Positions 23,524 through 32,170 are shown, counted from the stretch's first letter. The stretch is DNA of 33,970 bases from Actinomycetota bacterium (GCA_023489275.1 JAMDDD010000020.1:1-33970); one strand, 5' to 3'. Program-made: numbers and translations. Notes: generated by a model from the letters alone, not told the origin.

Positions 23524-25396
23524 AAATCTTTACGTAGCGGCTGCCCGGCGCCGTCAGAAAGGCAAAAGAGCCGGCGTCGTTGTAGTAGGCATTATGAAAC
23601 GGCTTCACCAGCACGTAGTCGGCGTCCAGCCAGGCGGTTCCCTGGGGCAGCCGGTCAGGTCCACTGGGAACATCCCATAACAGCGGCTCGTACAGACCCC
23701 AGCGCACCGATACGTGCGAAAGGGCCCGGCCGTCATTTGACGCAAATGAGACATCTGGCGGCACCATCGCCAGTGCTCTTGACAGGGCCGCCGCATCAGC
23801 GGGCGGCCCCTCTGGCAAGGTCTTGATCCAGATGTGAGCTGTTGCCGCTACCAGTATAGCAATAATCAGCGAAGCGGAGACAGCGGCGACCTGCTCCCGG
23901 CCGGGCAATTTTTTTTGCAGGTAGGCGATGAAGCCGGCCAGCGTCACCCAGAACGCCGACACGATCAGCACCGAATAATGGGAGATGCCGCCGGCGACGC
24001 CGGAGACATCGGAGCCGCGCAGGACATTTATGGCAATGTTCGGCAGCGCGAACAAACTGGCAAGGCCGGTAAACGGCAGCAGCAGCCCCTCCGGAGCAAA
24101 AAGGTTGTAAAGATAGCTGGTTTGTATTTTTTTGATCTCTTCCAGGACGTAAACCGGGTGGATGAAAATGGTGCCGATCGCCGCGGTCATCGTCGGCCCC
24201 AGATGGCCGTAATAGAGGTTGAACATGTTATGAACGACGACGATCTTGAAGATGATCAGCACCGCCGCCCCCCAGACAAGACCCAGAGAGAGCGGCGCCA
24301 GCGCCCACTTCCGCGGCCGCCTCTTAATCAGCGCCAGCAGGGCAAAAACAAAGGCGGCGGGGATGAAATCCTCCCGGACGGATACGGTGATCACCAGAAA
24401 TATCAGAAAGAGCCCGAACCGGTTTTCCAGAAAATAATAAAAAGCGGCGAAGAAGGGAGCGGCGACAAAGACGGTCTCGTAGCCGGCGGTAAACGGCTGG
24501 GAGACGATCTCCGGATGGAACAGAAACGCCGCCGCCAGCAGTAGCGCCGCCGCGCCGCTCGCGGTCAGGCGGCGCACCAGGTAAAAGAGCGGCACCGCCG
24601 CCAGCGCCAGTCCCAGCACTCCGCAACAGCAAGTCATGAGCGGCGATTGCCACAGCGCGTAAAACGGGAGGATAAACACCAGCAGGAAAGGGGAAACATG
24701 CGTGCCCAGATAGCTGTTGGATGTCTCTTCCAGGCCGGCCGAGTAAAACACATGCCCCCTGAGCGTCGCCCAGAGAGTCTGGTTGTACTGGGCCAGGTCG
24801 CTGTGGTAGTAGCCGAGAAACCAGTGGAAGGCGAGCCAGGATAGGGCGGTAAAGACAGCGAAATACCCGCCGGCCAGCAACCAGACCAGAAGCCCGGCGC
24901 GGCGCTCGATCGCCCGCAGCACCGTCCCGGGATGGTCCCTGAACAAAATCAGCTTCAGGCTGACGCTGCCGGCGAGAGACAGGGCCAGCAGCCACAGGGC
25001 AAGCGCTGCCACCCGCTTCGCTGACGCGCCGCCGGCCAGGAACAGGCTGGCGACGCTGCCGTTAAAATAGGGGGCTGATATGGGCAGGATAAAAAGCGGC
25101 AGCCAGGAGATTGCGATCCGGTCCGACACTTCCCCGAGCGGCCGCTCGAGCAGTTTTGATAGAACCAGCGACTCCGCCGGCCAGGCCACCAGGAGAAATC
25201 CGCCTGCCCCCGCGGCCGCCAGAACCTGGGTGAGGCCGTGCCGCCCGAGCGCGCCGGCAACCGACCAGGCAAACAGCGCCGCGCCGGCGGCGACAATCAG
25301 CGGCAGGCAGGCCAGCCAGACCCGCGAGCCTTTCACAAAGCCGGGAACGGCGGCCTCCCTGAAGTCCCCGCCTGACTGTTTCGAGGGAGCGGTCAC
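23480..25396 (-). CDS. DUF2079 polytopic membrane protein (GT-C-like)
   Basis: 638 residues from the GTG at 25396. The frame is open 66 codons further upstream, but that extension is Arg/Cys-rich, overlaps the DegT gene and looks spurious; the GTG lies 7 bases beyond the DegT stop. About twelve hydrophobic segments are seen. The DUF2079 signature is present: HSDLAQYNQTLWATLRG (about 198-214), the H-V-S-P-F motif near 233, and LPFYALWQSPLMTC. The family is uncharacterised and is often placed among GT-C transferases because an Asp lies in the first outer loop. A role in moving a polyprenyl-linked sugar onto the glycan or lipid is inferred from that and from the flanking DegT and GT39 genes. Its end overlaps the GT39 start. 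Confidence 0.78.
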   Translation of the reverse strand: MTAPSKQSGGDFREAAVPGFVKGSRVWLACLPLIVAAGAALFAWSVAGALGRHGLTQVLAAAGAGGFLLVAWPAESLVLSKLLERPLGEVSDRIAISWLPLFILPISAPYFNGSVASLFLAGGASAKRVAALALWLLALSLAGSVSLKLILFRDHPGTVLRAIERRAGLLVWLLAGGYFAVFTALSWLAFHWFLGYYHSDLAQYNQTLWATLRGHVFYSAGLEETSNSYLGTHVSPFLLVFILPFYALWQSPLMTCCCGVLGLALAAVPLFYLVRRLTASGAAALLLAAAFLFHPEIVSQPFTAGYETVFVAAPFFAAFYYFLENRFGLFLIFLVITVSVREDFIPAAFVFALLALIKRRPRKWALAPLSLGLVWGAAVLIIFKIVVVHNMFNLYYGHLGPTMTAAIGTIFIHPVYVLEEIKKIQTSYLYNLFAPEGLLLPFTGLASLFALPNIAINVLRGSDVSGVAGGISHYSVLIVSAFWVTLAGFIAYLQKKLPGREQVAAVSASLIIAILVAATAHIWIKTLPEGPPADAAALSRALAMVPPDVSFASNDGRALSHVSVRWGLYEPLLWDVPSGPDRLPQGTAWLDADYVLVKPFHNAYYNDAGSFAFLTAPGSRYVKIFDQDGIRLFHKRGK

Positions 25397-25403
25397 GGCC
25401 GAT

Positions 25404-26513
25404 TTAAGCCGCCGGATGAAAGCTCGCCACCGCCGCCGCAACCCGGTCAAGCTGAGCCTCCTGAAGTTGGGGAAACACCGGCAGCGACAGCACCTCGGCC
25501 GCCGCTGCCTCGGTCGTGGGCAAAGGTCCGCGGGCCAGCCTGGCGTAAGCCGGCTGCCGGTGCGCCGGTGCGGGATAATGAACGAGCGCCTCAACCCCGG
25601 CCGCGGCCAGATGCTTCTTCAGCCGGTCGCGCTCTTTTGACCTGATTACATAAAGATGATAACAATGCCGCGCCCAGTCCTTTTCCACCGGCAGGGCAAC
25701 GGCGGCGGACAGCTCCCGCCTGTAAAAGGAGGCAATCTCGCGGCGGCGGCTGATCTGCAGGCTGAGACGCCGAAGCTTGACCCTGAGGATGGCCGCCTGC
25801 AGCTCGTCCAGACGGCTGACGTCGCCGCGGAAGATGTTCCGGCGCCGCTCCCGGCTATCCCGGTCCTGGCCACAGTTGGCCAGTGAGCGGATCCGCGCCG
25901 CCAGCTCCGGGTCATTGGTGACAACGGCGCCGCCGTCGCCGCAGGCGCCCAGGTTCTTGGTCGGGTAGAAGCTGAAACAGCCGGCCTTCCCGATCGTGCC
26001 CGCAGCGCGGCCGCGGTAAAAGGCGCCGTGGGCCTGGGCGCAGTCCTCGATCACGGCCAGGCCATGATCGTCGGCAAACTTCGCGACAGGATCCATATCA
26101 ACCGGATGGCCGTAAAGGTGCACCGGCATGATCGCGCGGGTACTGCCGGTGACGGCGGCCTCAAGCAGCCGCGGGTCCATGCCAAAGGTTTCCGGATCAA
26201 TGTCAACAAATACCGGTGTTGCTCCGGCTTTAAGCACCGCCATCGCCGTGTTGACCGCGGTATGCGATACGGTGATTACCTCGTCGCCGGCGCCGATCTC
26301 AAGCGCCTTCAGCGTCAGGTAGATGGCGTCGGTGCCGGAGCCGACCGCGGCGGCCGCGGCGGCGCCCAGCCAGCCGGCAAATTCCGCTTCAAAGGCGTCC
26401 ACATTTTCGCCGAGCACGTAGGAGCCACTCGCGAGCACCCGCTTCACGGCTTTGTCCAGCTCCGGTTTCAGTTCCAGGTAGCCGGCGGCGAGATCGATGC
26501 AGGGAACTTCCAT
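25404..26513 (-). CDS. DegT/DnrJ/EryC1/StrS-family sugar aminotransferase
   Basis: 369 residues, the usual length. It opens [18 protein letters not shown], then [23 protein letters not shown] (in pieces, about 58-80). [10 protein letters not shown] (155-164) holds the PLP-ring Asp157 and Gln160. [17 protein letters not shown] (180-196) has the Schiff-base Lys186. Enzymes of this family move an amino group from glutamate or glutamine to a keto-sugar nucleotide, giving a 3- or 4-amino sugar. No matching dehydratase or ketoreductase gene lies nearby, so the keto-sugar must come from elsewhere or from a radical SAM/aldo-keto step. It sits 3 bases after the SPASM radical SAM gene and 7 bases before the DUF2079 start. 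Confidence 0.9.
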   Translation of the reverse strand: MEVPCIDLAAGYLELKPELDKAVKRVLASGSYVLGENVDAFEAEFAGWLGAAAAAAVGSGTDAIYLTLKALEIGAGDEVITVSHTAVNTAMAVLKAGATPVFVDIDPETFGMDPRLLEAAVTGSTRAIMPVHLYGHPVDMDPVAKFADDHGLAVIEDCAQAHGAFYRGRAAGTIGKAGCFSFYPTKNLGACGDGGAVVTNDPELAARIRSLANCGQDRDSRERRRNIFRGDVSRLDELQAAILRVKLRRLSLQISRRREIASFYRRELSAAVALPVEKDWARHCYHLYVIRSKERDRLKKHLAAAGVEALVHYPAPAHRQPAYARLARGPLPTTEAAAAEVLSLPVFPQLQEAQLDRVAAAVASFHPAA

Positions 26514-26516
26514 GCC

Positions 26517-27620
26517 CTAGACAAACTCAAGGTGCTTCTGGTTATCGACGATCCAGGACCGGGCCAGGATCGCCGCTTCATGAAATGGACAGTCAAAGAT
26601 GGCGCACTTTTTTGGATCGGAAGAATGAAAGGCCTGAAAGTGGCGCTTGCTGTACCAGATTTCGGGAACGCTATTCTGATAGATGTTGCCGATCTTGTGC
26701 TCCTCTTCCCGGTGATGGTAAAAGGCGCACAGGTACATGTCACCAGCGGCATCAATTACTGGATGGATGGGATTGAGAAAGCAGCGGCCAATGACCCGGG
26801 TCTTGTTGAGGCTGCCAAACACCTGGAAGCCGGCGTCCGCTTCCCGGAGCGCCCGGACGCCCTCTTCTCTCGCCTGTTCCAGCTGATCGCCCCTGAGAGT
26901 GAACTTGCTGTTGCGGAGGCACTTGAACTGAAAGTAATCAAGCCCGATCTCGCGGGCCATGGCGGCGGCCGGCCCCAGCTCCCGCCAATTCTTTTCAGAG
27001 ACCAGATATTTGGCTCCGATTGTTGACAGGCCGGTCCATTGATGATCTTTGCCGCCATTTCCGCCGTTGCCGCCGGCGGCGCCGGCCTCATCGCGGAGCC
27101 GCAAGCGCGCTTCGACAACCGTTCGCAGATTTTCGTGCAACCGGTCAAACATGTCCCTGCCGTGGATCTTCCTGTAAGTCCCGGGTGTGCTCGCATCAAA
27201 GGCGATCCGCAGAAACAGGAGATTCTGAACCAGGAACTCCGACAGCTCTTTCGTCAGCAGCGTCCCGTTGGAAAAGATCCCCACCTTCAGCCCCTTGCTG
27301 CGCATGAACGCGATCGCGGGGACTACCTGCGGATACATCAGTGGCTCGCCGCCGCCGGAAATCTCGACCCCCTCGACGCCGAGCTCGGCCATCTCGGAGA
27401 TGATCTCTTTCAGCCGGTCAAAATCGAGGAACTTTTGTTGGCTGCGGTGCTGGCGCCGCGAATGGCAGCCGACACAGGCGTGGTTACAGGCGTTCGACAG
27501 GTGCAGCTCCATCGTCCTCGGAGCAGGCATGCCGCCCGTGAGGATCTGCTGCACCTCGCGGTAGCAGGAGAGAATCTTCATGGCGCCGATAGGCACATTG
27601 TCAATCTCTATGCTGGTCAT
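26517..27620 (-). CDS. Radical SAM protein with SPASM-type C-terminus (copy 2)
   Basis: 367 residues. The N-terminus has MELHLSNACNHACVGC, with the cluster Cys45, Cys49 and Cys52, then VEGVEISGGGEPLMYP (82-97) and GIFSNGTLL. The C-terminal Cys residues (280, 298, 339, 344), in GRCFLNPIHPVIDAAGDMYLC and KKCAIFDCPF, fit a SPASM/Twitch auxiliary-cluster region. A Gly/Asn-rich loop (183-190) interrupts the core, echoing the loop of the protein at 8160. Family members act on peptides, sugars or small molecules by H-atom abstraction. The flanking DegT and GT2 genes favour a sugar or lipid-sugar substrate, but a peptide cannot be excluded. It is co-transcribed with GT2, whose stop lies 3 bases upstream. 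Confidence 0.85.
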   Translation of the reverse strand: MTSIEIDNVPIGAMKILSCYREVQQILTGGMPAPRTMELHLSNACNHACVGCHSRRQHRSQQKFLDFDRLKEIISEMAELGVEGVEISGGGEPLMYPQVVPAIAFMRSKGLKVGIFSNGTLLTKELSEFLVQNLLFLRIAFDASTPGTYRKIHGRDMFDRLHENLRTVVEARLRLRDEAGAAGGNGGNGGKDHQWTGLSTIGAKYLVSEKNWRELGPAAAMAREIGLDYFQFKCLRNSKFTLRGDQLEQAREEGVRALREADAGFQVFGSLNKTRVIGRCFLNPIHPVIDAAGDMYLCAFYHHREEEHKIGNIYQNSVPEIWYSKRHFQAFHSSDPKKCAIFDCPFHEAAILARSWIVDNQKHLEFV

Positions 27621-27623
27621 CGG

Positions 27624-28421
27624 TCAGTCCCCGGGCGGTTCTGAAGGCGCCGCCAGGTCGCGTTTAAACCGGCGGAGCCGCCGCCGGACCCGGAAATTCC
27701 CCGCGAGCATCCCGGCGCTCGTTTTCCACACCGGCGTCTCGCCGCTGGTGGTGTCATGAATCCAGGGAAGCGCCACCTCGGCTATGGTCAGGCCGAGGGC
27801 GCCTGCCTGGGCGAACAGCTCCACCAGCATCTCCGGCCCGTCGGCCTCAAGCTTCAGTGAAGACAGGATCTTGCGGTAAAAGGCGACCGAACCCGTCTGC
27901 GTATCGCACAGCTTCAGATCAAACATGACCCGGTTGAGGAAAATATACCCCCAGCTAAAAATTCTACGCTTGAGAGGGTAGTCGGCCTTGACGCCGGCAT
28001 AGCGCGAGCCAACGGCGATGTCGGCGTCTTTGAGCGCCAGAAGAAGCCCCGGTACGGCAACCTCCGGTGACATCGCCAGATCGCAGTCCATCGTCATGAT
28101 TACTTCGCCGCGGGCCGCGCGGTACATGTCGCGGTATGTATTTCCCAGGCCGCGGTTGGGAAAATGGGTGGTGACCGACGTCTGGGAATCATCCCGGGAA
28201 AAGCCACGGATTATTTCCAGCGTCCGGTCCGTGCTCCCGTCGTCGCCAAAAATGATCTCATATGGGATCCGCTGGGCCTCGCAAACAATCTTGAGGCGCT
28301 GATATGTCGCCGGCAGGATCGACTCCTCGTCGAAGCAAGGGATGGCCACCGTCAGAAACGGAGGCTCGGCCCGCTCCCTGGCGCCGTCGTTGACAGAAGT
28401 CTTTTCGGTGGCGACGGTCAC
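27624..28421 (-). CDS. GT2 glycosyltransferase, probable polyprenyl-phosphate sugar synthase
   Basis: 265 residues, GT-A fold. After a 20-residue tail come FLTVAIPCFDEESILPATY (22-40), the nucleotide-binding GDDGSTDRT (59-67), and the metal-binding DxD region MDCDL (111-115). Later GSRYAGVKADYPLKR and CDTQTGSVAFYR match the dolichyl-phosphate mannose synthase-like branch. It would transfer a hexose from a nucleotide sugar to polyprenyl phosphate in the cytoplasm and lacks the two C-terminal membrane helices of some members. The GTG start overlaps the TGA of the radical SAM gene upstream (GTGA) and has a good GGAAGGA ribosome site. Its product is the natural donor for the GT-C genes in the same operon. 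Confidence 0.87.
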   Translation of the reverse strand: MTVATEKTSVNDGARERAEPPFLTVAIPCFDEESILPATYQRLKIVCEAQRIPYEIIFGDDGSTDRTLEIIRGFSRDDSQTSVTTHFPNRGLGNTYRDMYRAARGEVIMTMDCDLAMSPEVAVPGLLLALKDADIAVGSRYAGVKADYPLKRRIFSWGYIFLNRVMFDLKLCDTQTGSVAFYRKILSSLKLEADGPEMLVELFAQAGALGLTIAEVALPWIHDTTSGETPVWKTSAGMLAGNFRVRRRLRRFKRDLAAPSEPPGD

Positions 28422-29809
28422 AGCAGGTCCTTCCGGTTGGGATCGCGGCCCGATATCGCCAGGTAGCGGAGGAAATCCGCGGTTGCTTTCATTGTCTCCC
28501 CGGGATGGCGCGCCAGGATGCCCATCTTGCCGCCAATGTATGCCGGGGTGAGGCAGTAGCGCCGGTAAAATTCCGTCTCCCGTTCCGGACCAGGCTGATG
28601 CCGGAACCGGCAGCGGTACGGCAGCAGGCTGAAATCGATGTTGCTGCGTTCCCGCTCGAATAGGGGCGTATGCGGATATGGCACCAGGGTTGACACGGCG
28701 ATGAAATCGAAGCCGATCTCGCGGGCCAGCCGCAGGCTCTGCTCGAAGTCTTCCCGCTCCTCCACCGGGGCGCTGACGATAAACCAGCCGACCATCTCCA
28801 GGCCGCCCTTCTTGACGGCGCGCAGATTGCCGGTGACGCGCTCAAGCTTGTAGCCGCGCCCCAGGTAATCAAGCACCTTCTGAGAGCCGCTCTCGACGCC
28901 CAGATAGACGCGGCGGCAGCCGGCTTTTTTCAGCGCCGCGGCGATCTCGCCGTCAATGGTGTTCGGCCGGCTGAGACAGCTCCAGCTGATACCGGGGATC
29001 CCCGCCAGACCGTCGCAAATCTCCAGCACCCGGCTCCGGGAAGCCGTGAAGGTGTCGTCCATAAAGCGGAAGTATCTGATGCCGTGATCGCGGACGGCGG
29101 CGGCAACTTCATCCACCACCTGCCCGGCTGACGCCTTGACAAACTTCCGCCCAAATGTCTTGACGCAGTAGGTACACGGAAACGGGCAGCCGCGGGAAGA
29201 AAGAAAAGTCGTGAATGGCTGCCCGAAAAACGGCTCGCCGTATAGCGAATGATTGATGGCCGCCTGGTCGGCAAAGGGAAGCCCGTCCAGCGACGCGATT
29301 CGCTGATATTCACCCGGCACGAACTCGCCGCCATCGTCGAAACAGGCTACGCCCTCGCCGGTCAGGCTTCCTCCCCCGAAGCGGCGCTCAAGCAGGCGCC
29401 GGAATGACAGGTCCGGCTCGCCGGCCAGCACGAAGTCGGCGCCGGTGGCTTCCAGAGTCTCCCGCTGGAAATAACTGGGCAGATGCCCGAAGCATCCCAC
29501 CAGCGCGGCGGGAAGCTGTTCTTTGAGCTGCCTGAGAAAATTGACATCATTATCAAAATACTCAATCGCCATGATCGCCACGGCCACGTCCGGCTCCCAG
29601 GCGCGCGCCCGGGCGAGCGCCGCCGCCGCCGGCAGGCGTTCCGCGACCGCGTCCATCAGGCGAACCTCACATCCATTCAACTGTTTTGCCTGCGCCGACA
29701 GGTACATTAGTTCCAAGGGGGGGAATAAGAAATTAGGCGCGTTATAGGAACACATGTAGCGGCGGACGATCGGCGCGCCGTAGGGAGGGTTAATTAACAG
29801 GACTCTCAT
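28418..29809 (-). CDS. B12-binding-type radical SAM protein (group C), first gene of the six-gene operon
   Basis: 463 residues. The N-terminus MRVLLINPPYG, PPLELMYLSAQAKQLNGCEVRLMD and the VGCFGHLPSYFQ turn mark a B12-type domain, though the usual GGPH turn is replaced by CFGH (106-109). The radical SAM motif is CPFPCTYC (Cys208, Cys212, Cys215), followed by RFMDDTFTAS, YLGVESGSQ and GWFIVSAPVE. The strong ribosome site GAGGAGG lies 8 bases before the ATG. Its 4-base overlap with GT2 shows co-translation, so its substrate may be the lipid-linked sugar made by this operon. The upstream 129-base divergent region, shared with the SMR pair, probably holds its promoter. Chemistry unknown: methylation, cyclisation or rearrangement are possible. 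Confidence 0.9.
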   Translation of the reverse strand: MRVLLINPPYGAPIVRRYMCSYNAPNFLFPPLELMYLSAQAKQLNGCEVRLMDAVAERLPAAAALARARAWEPDVAVAIMAIEYFDNDVNFLRQLKEQLPAALVGCFGHLPSYFQRETLEATGADFVLAGEPDLSFRRLLERRFGGGSLTGEGVACFDDGGEFVPGEYQRIASLDGLPFADQAAINHSLYGEPFFGQPFTTFLSSRGCPFPCTYCVKTFGRKFVKASAGQVVDEVAAAVRDHGIRYFRFMDDTFTASRSRVLEICDGLAGIPGISWSCLSRPNTIDGEIAAALKKAGCRRVYLGVESGSQKVLDYLGRGYKLERVTGNLRAVKKGGLEMVGWFIVSAPVEEREDFEQSLRLAREIGFDFIAVSTLVPYPHTPLFERERSNIDFSLLPYRCRFRHQPGPERETEFYRRYCLTPAYIGGKMGILARHPGETMKATADFLRYLAISGRDPNRKDLL

Positions 29810-29817
29810 GACGCGGT

Positions 29818-29824
29818 CCTCCTC
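29818..29824 (-). promoter_or_regulatory. Strong Shine-Dalgarno site of the six-gene operon
   Basis: GAGGAGG on the minus strand, 8 bases before the ATG at 29809. It is among the best ribosome sites in the window and fits the head gene of an operon. Confidence 0.6.
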
Positions 29825-29844
29825 TCAAATGTCCGCAGCTTCCC

Positions 29845-29875
29845 GTTTGTTAGTATTACAGTATTACAAACAAAC
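29845..29875. promoter_or_regulatory. Possible operator: tandem 8-mer inside an inverted repeat, in a divergent promoter region
   Basis: GTTTGTT (29845-29851) and AACAAAC (29869-29875) are a perfect 7-bp inverted repeat. Between them AGTATTAC occurs twice in tandem (29852-29867). It lies between the divergent radical SAM operon and the SMR pair, the right place for a shared regulator site. It could also form an RNA hairpin. No regulator gene is in the window. Confidence 0.4.
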
Positions 29876-29923
29876 GTCCATTCAAGCGTCCGCGGCGAAA
29901 CGTTTCCGGAAGCAGCGCGCATC

Positions 29924-30343
29924 TTGGTCACGGAAAGGATGGATTTCCACTTGATCCTGATCCTCATCATTATCACGGCGTTCGCTAACCTGGCGGACAT
30001 CCTGCTCAAAGTCGGCGCCAACCACGCCGGCAGCACCCTTGGCAATCCCCTGGCCGTCCTCCTGACGCCATGGATCTGGATCGGAGCCGTGGTCGGTATC
30101 GGCTCCATGGCCATGTGGATTTACGTCCTGGCGCGGCATCATATCAGCCACGCCTACCCCATCTTCGTCGGGCTCGGATTCATCAACGTGACTCTCGCTT
30201 CCTGGCTGTATTTTCATGAGCGGATTGGAACGCCACGGCTGATCGGCATCACTACGATCCTGGCCGGGATTATCATCGTGCATCTTGGTTCCCGCCCGGA
30301 CGGCGTCCACACCGGGTCTGAAAACAAGGACAGCCGGCCATGA
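29924..30343 (+). CDS. SMR/EamA-type small membrane protein, ArnE/ArnF-like (subunit 1)
   Basis: 139 residues from the TTG at 29924, or 134 from the ATG at 29939. Four helices are seen: LILILIIITAFANLADILL, WIWIGAVVGIGSMAMWIYVL, the segment around YPIFVGLGFINVTLASWLYF, and IGITTILAGIIIVHLG. The ISHAYPIF segment and the acidic FHERIG after helix 3 are typical of the small multidrug resistance/EamA superfamily. In glycan loci the ArnE/ArnF-like members act as flippases of undecaprenyl-phosphate sugars. The 4-base overlap (ATGA) with the next gene and their similarity suggest an obligate pair, as with ArnE-ArnF. The two possible starts cannot be separated: GGAAAGG is too close to the ATG and the TTG has only a distant GGAAG. 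Confidence 0.8.
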   Translation: MVTERMDFHLILILIIITAFANLADILLKVGANHAGSTLGNPLAVLLTPWIWIGAVVGIGSMAMWIYVLARHHISHAYPIFVGLGFINVTLASWLYFHERIGTPRLIGITTILAGIIIVHLGSRPDGVHTGSENKDSRP

Positions 30344-30711
30344 TCGCCATCAAGATCATGATGGTTTTACTGGTGTCGGCCACCGCGTCCCTGGGCAATT
30401 CGATGCTTAAGGCAGGCGCATCTCACAGCAATGGCGGCGATGGAAAGCCGCTGATGCTGAAGCAGCTGCCGCGGACATTCCTGCGGCCGGCCATCCTGGC
30501 GGGCGTTGCCGTCTACGGCGTCTCGCAATTTGTGTGGATAAATGTCCTGCGGGTGGTCGACCTTTCTCTTGCTTACCCGCTACAGATAGGCCTAAACTTC
30601 GTCCTGATCATGCTGGTTGCCCGCTGGTACTTTCGCGAGCCGCTGACGCCGGTCAAACTGGCCGGAATCGTCCTGATATTTGTGGGGATAATGACAGTAG
30701 CAGTGGGGTAA
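30340..30711 (+). CDS. SMR/EamA-type small membrane protein, ArnE/ArnF-like (subunit 2)
   Basis: 123 residues with four hydrophobic segments: IKIMMVLLVSATASLGNSML, AILAGVAVYGVSQFVWINVL, LAYPLQIGLNFVLIMLVARW and LAGIVLIFVGIMTVAVG. LSLAYPL in helix 3 and the FREPLTP loop are typical of SMR/ArnE-like proteins. It overlaps the first subunit by 4 bases, so the two are made in a fixed ratio and probably form a heterodimer. The likely job is to flip the polyprenyl-phosphate sugar made by the GT2 enzyme so the membrane glycosyltransferases can use it. That is inference from family and context. A terminator-like hairpin follows its stop directly. Confidence 0.8.
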   Translation: MIAIKIMMVLLVSATASLGNSMLKAGASHSNGGDGKPLMLKQLPRTFLRPAILAGVAVYGVSQFVWINVLRVVDLSLAYPLQIGLNFVLIMLVARWYFREPLTPVKLAGIVLIFVGIMTVAVG

Positions 30712-30749
30712 CGTTTAACGTTAAAACGGTTAACATTAAACGGATTTTT
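30712..30749 (+). terminator. Rho-independent terminator after the SMR pair
   Basis: A 13-bp stem with one mismatch (CGTTTAACGTTAA paired with TTAACATTAAACG), loop AACGG, is followed by GATTTTT on the plus strand. It starts right after the TAA at 30711. The T-run overlaps the stop codon of the convergent radical SAM gene, so it sits exactly between the two convergent units. Confidence 0.65.
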
Positions 30750-32166
30750 ACACCCAGGTGAGGAAGTCTTTTACCATCCGGGCGAAATTGGCCGCATCCG
30801 CCGGCTTGCGAATCTTCTTGATGGAATTGAGCACCACGCGCGGCTGGCGGTAGAACTGGCGGAAGGCGCGCTCACGCGCCGCCATTACCTGATCCGCGCT
30901 TAACTGGGGCGTATTGATGACGGAAAAATTCTGTTCGAAGTACTTCCAGTCGGCGTTATCGATCCAGCCGTTTTCCACGCAACGGTCATAGAGTTTCGAG
31001 CCGGGGAAAGCAACGGCGCAGTAGAATTGCACGTAGTCAAGCTTGAGAAACCTGGTGAAATCGATTGTCTGCTGCATCGTCTCCTCCGTCTCCCCCGGGA
31101 AGCCCAGCACGCAGTGACCTGTGACTTCCAGGCCGGCTTCGTGCGCCATCCGCACCGCGTCCGCCGACTGCTTGAGAGTAGTTCCCTTCCGCACCGAGTC
31201 AAGCACCTGCTGGTTGCCGCTCTCGATGCCAAAACCAATCATCCAGCAGCCGGCCTCCTTGATCGCCTTAAGCAGCTCCGGCGAGACGGTATCGACACGG
31301 CTGTTGCAGACCCAGCTGAAACCGGGATCGCGCCGCTTGATCTCGTTCGCCGTCTCGATGGCATATTCCTGATCGTTAGTAAACGACTCTGACCAGAACA
31401 GGAAGTTGCGCACGCCGAACTGCTCGGCCACCCACTGCATCTCGTCCACGATGCGCCCCGCCGAACGCTTCCTCAGCCGCGCACCGTAATAGATCTTGTT
31501 GGCGCAAAAGGTGCATCCATAAGGACAGCCACGGGCGGTAGCCACCAGCAAAAAGCGCTCGTTGGAAAAGGGCAGCCGGTACAGCCCGGTGTCGATCAGA
31601 TCCCAGGCGGGGAAGGGCAGCTCATCCAGATCCTCGATAAAGAGACGGCGATCGTTCTCGTGAATGCGGCCCTCGCCATCCCGCCAGGAGAGCCCCGCCA
31701 CGGAGGCGAGATCAACGCCATCCCTGAGCGCCAGCGCCGTATCCCGGATGGTATATTCGGGTTCGCCGCGGATGACCATGTCAAGATTTTCGTCCATCTC
31801 AAAACAGGAGCCGGGCAGTGCGCTCGGATGGATTCCCATCGCCACAGATCTTGCCTCCGGCGCAGCCCGCCGCACCAGTGAAGCAATCGCCACATCAGTC
31901 TCGATGGAAGGGGTGGCCGTGTTGATGACAACCAGCGACGGCGCCCATTCGCGGACGGCCCGCTCCAGCGCGGCCAGGTCAACCGCCTCGACGCTGCAAT
32001 CGATCAGCTTTGGATCGAAACCCTGTTCCCGGAGCACGGCCGCGCTGGTCGCCATTGACACCGGCGCCCACACCGCCGTCCAGGCGCCGGTGCGCTGCAT
32101 GCAGCGTCCCTCGCGGACGACATTCACCCCGCCAACCGGGGGCGGATTTAAAAATAAAACTCTCAT
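30748..32166 (-). CDS. B12-binding-type radical SAM protein (group D)
   Basis: 472 residues from the ATG at 32166. The TTG three bases upstream is also in frame, but the ATG has AGGA six bases before it. The B12-type domain has MRVLFLNPPPVGG, VSMATSAAVLREQGFDPKLID and VAMGIHPSALPG, with MGIH in place of the usual GGPH turn. The radical SAM motif is CPYGCTFC (Cys214, Cys218, Cys221). FWSESFTNDQE, GFGIESGNQ and HCVLGFPGET follow. The N-terminal EGRCMQRTGAW loop is an uncommon insertion. It is downstream of the gene at 32276 across a repeat-rich gap, and converges with the SMR pair. Substrate unknown. Confidence 0.9.
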   Translation of the reverse strand: MRVLFLNPPPVGGVNVVREGRCMQRTGAWTAVWAPVSMATSAAVLREQGFDPKLIDCSVEAVDLAALERAVREWAPSLVVINTATPSIETDVAIASLVRRAAPEARSVAMGIHPSALPGSCFEMDENLDMVIRGEPEYTIRDTALALRDGVDLASVAGLSWRDGEGRIHENDRRLFIEDLDELPFPAWDLIDTGLYRLPFSNERFLLVATARGCPYGCTFCANKIYYGARLRKRSAGRIVDEMQWVAEQFGVRNFLFWSESFTNDQEYAIETANEIKRRDPGFSWVCNSRVDTVSPELLKAIKEAGCWMIGFGIESGNQQVLDSVRKGTTLKQSADAVRMAHEAGLEVTGHCVLGFPGETEETMQQTIDFTRFLKLDYVQFYCAVAFPGSKLYDRCVENGWIDNADWKYFEQNFSVINTPQLSADQVMAARERAFRQFYRQPRVVLNSIKKIRKPADAANFARMVKDFLTWV

Positions 32167-32170
32167 CAAA

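Noticed and set aside
23834-24544. 236-codon plus-strand frame inside the DUF2079 gene
   Set aside because: Gln/Arg/Asp-rich with no domain, lying wholly inside a recognised membrane-protein gene.
25397-25594. N-terminal extension of the DUF2079 protein
   Set aside because: It is Arg/Cys/Pro-rich, overlaps the end of the DegT gene and has no membrane pattern; the GTG at 25396 gives a normal start.
26028-27026. Long open frame (332 codons) on the plus strand across the DegT and SPASM radical SAM genes
   Set aside because: Both genes on the minus strand have full, recognisable motifs; this frame has no family features and is a by-product of high GC.
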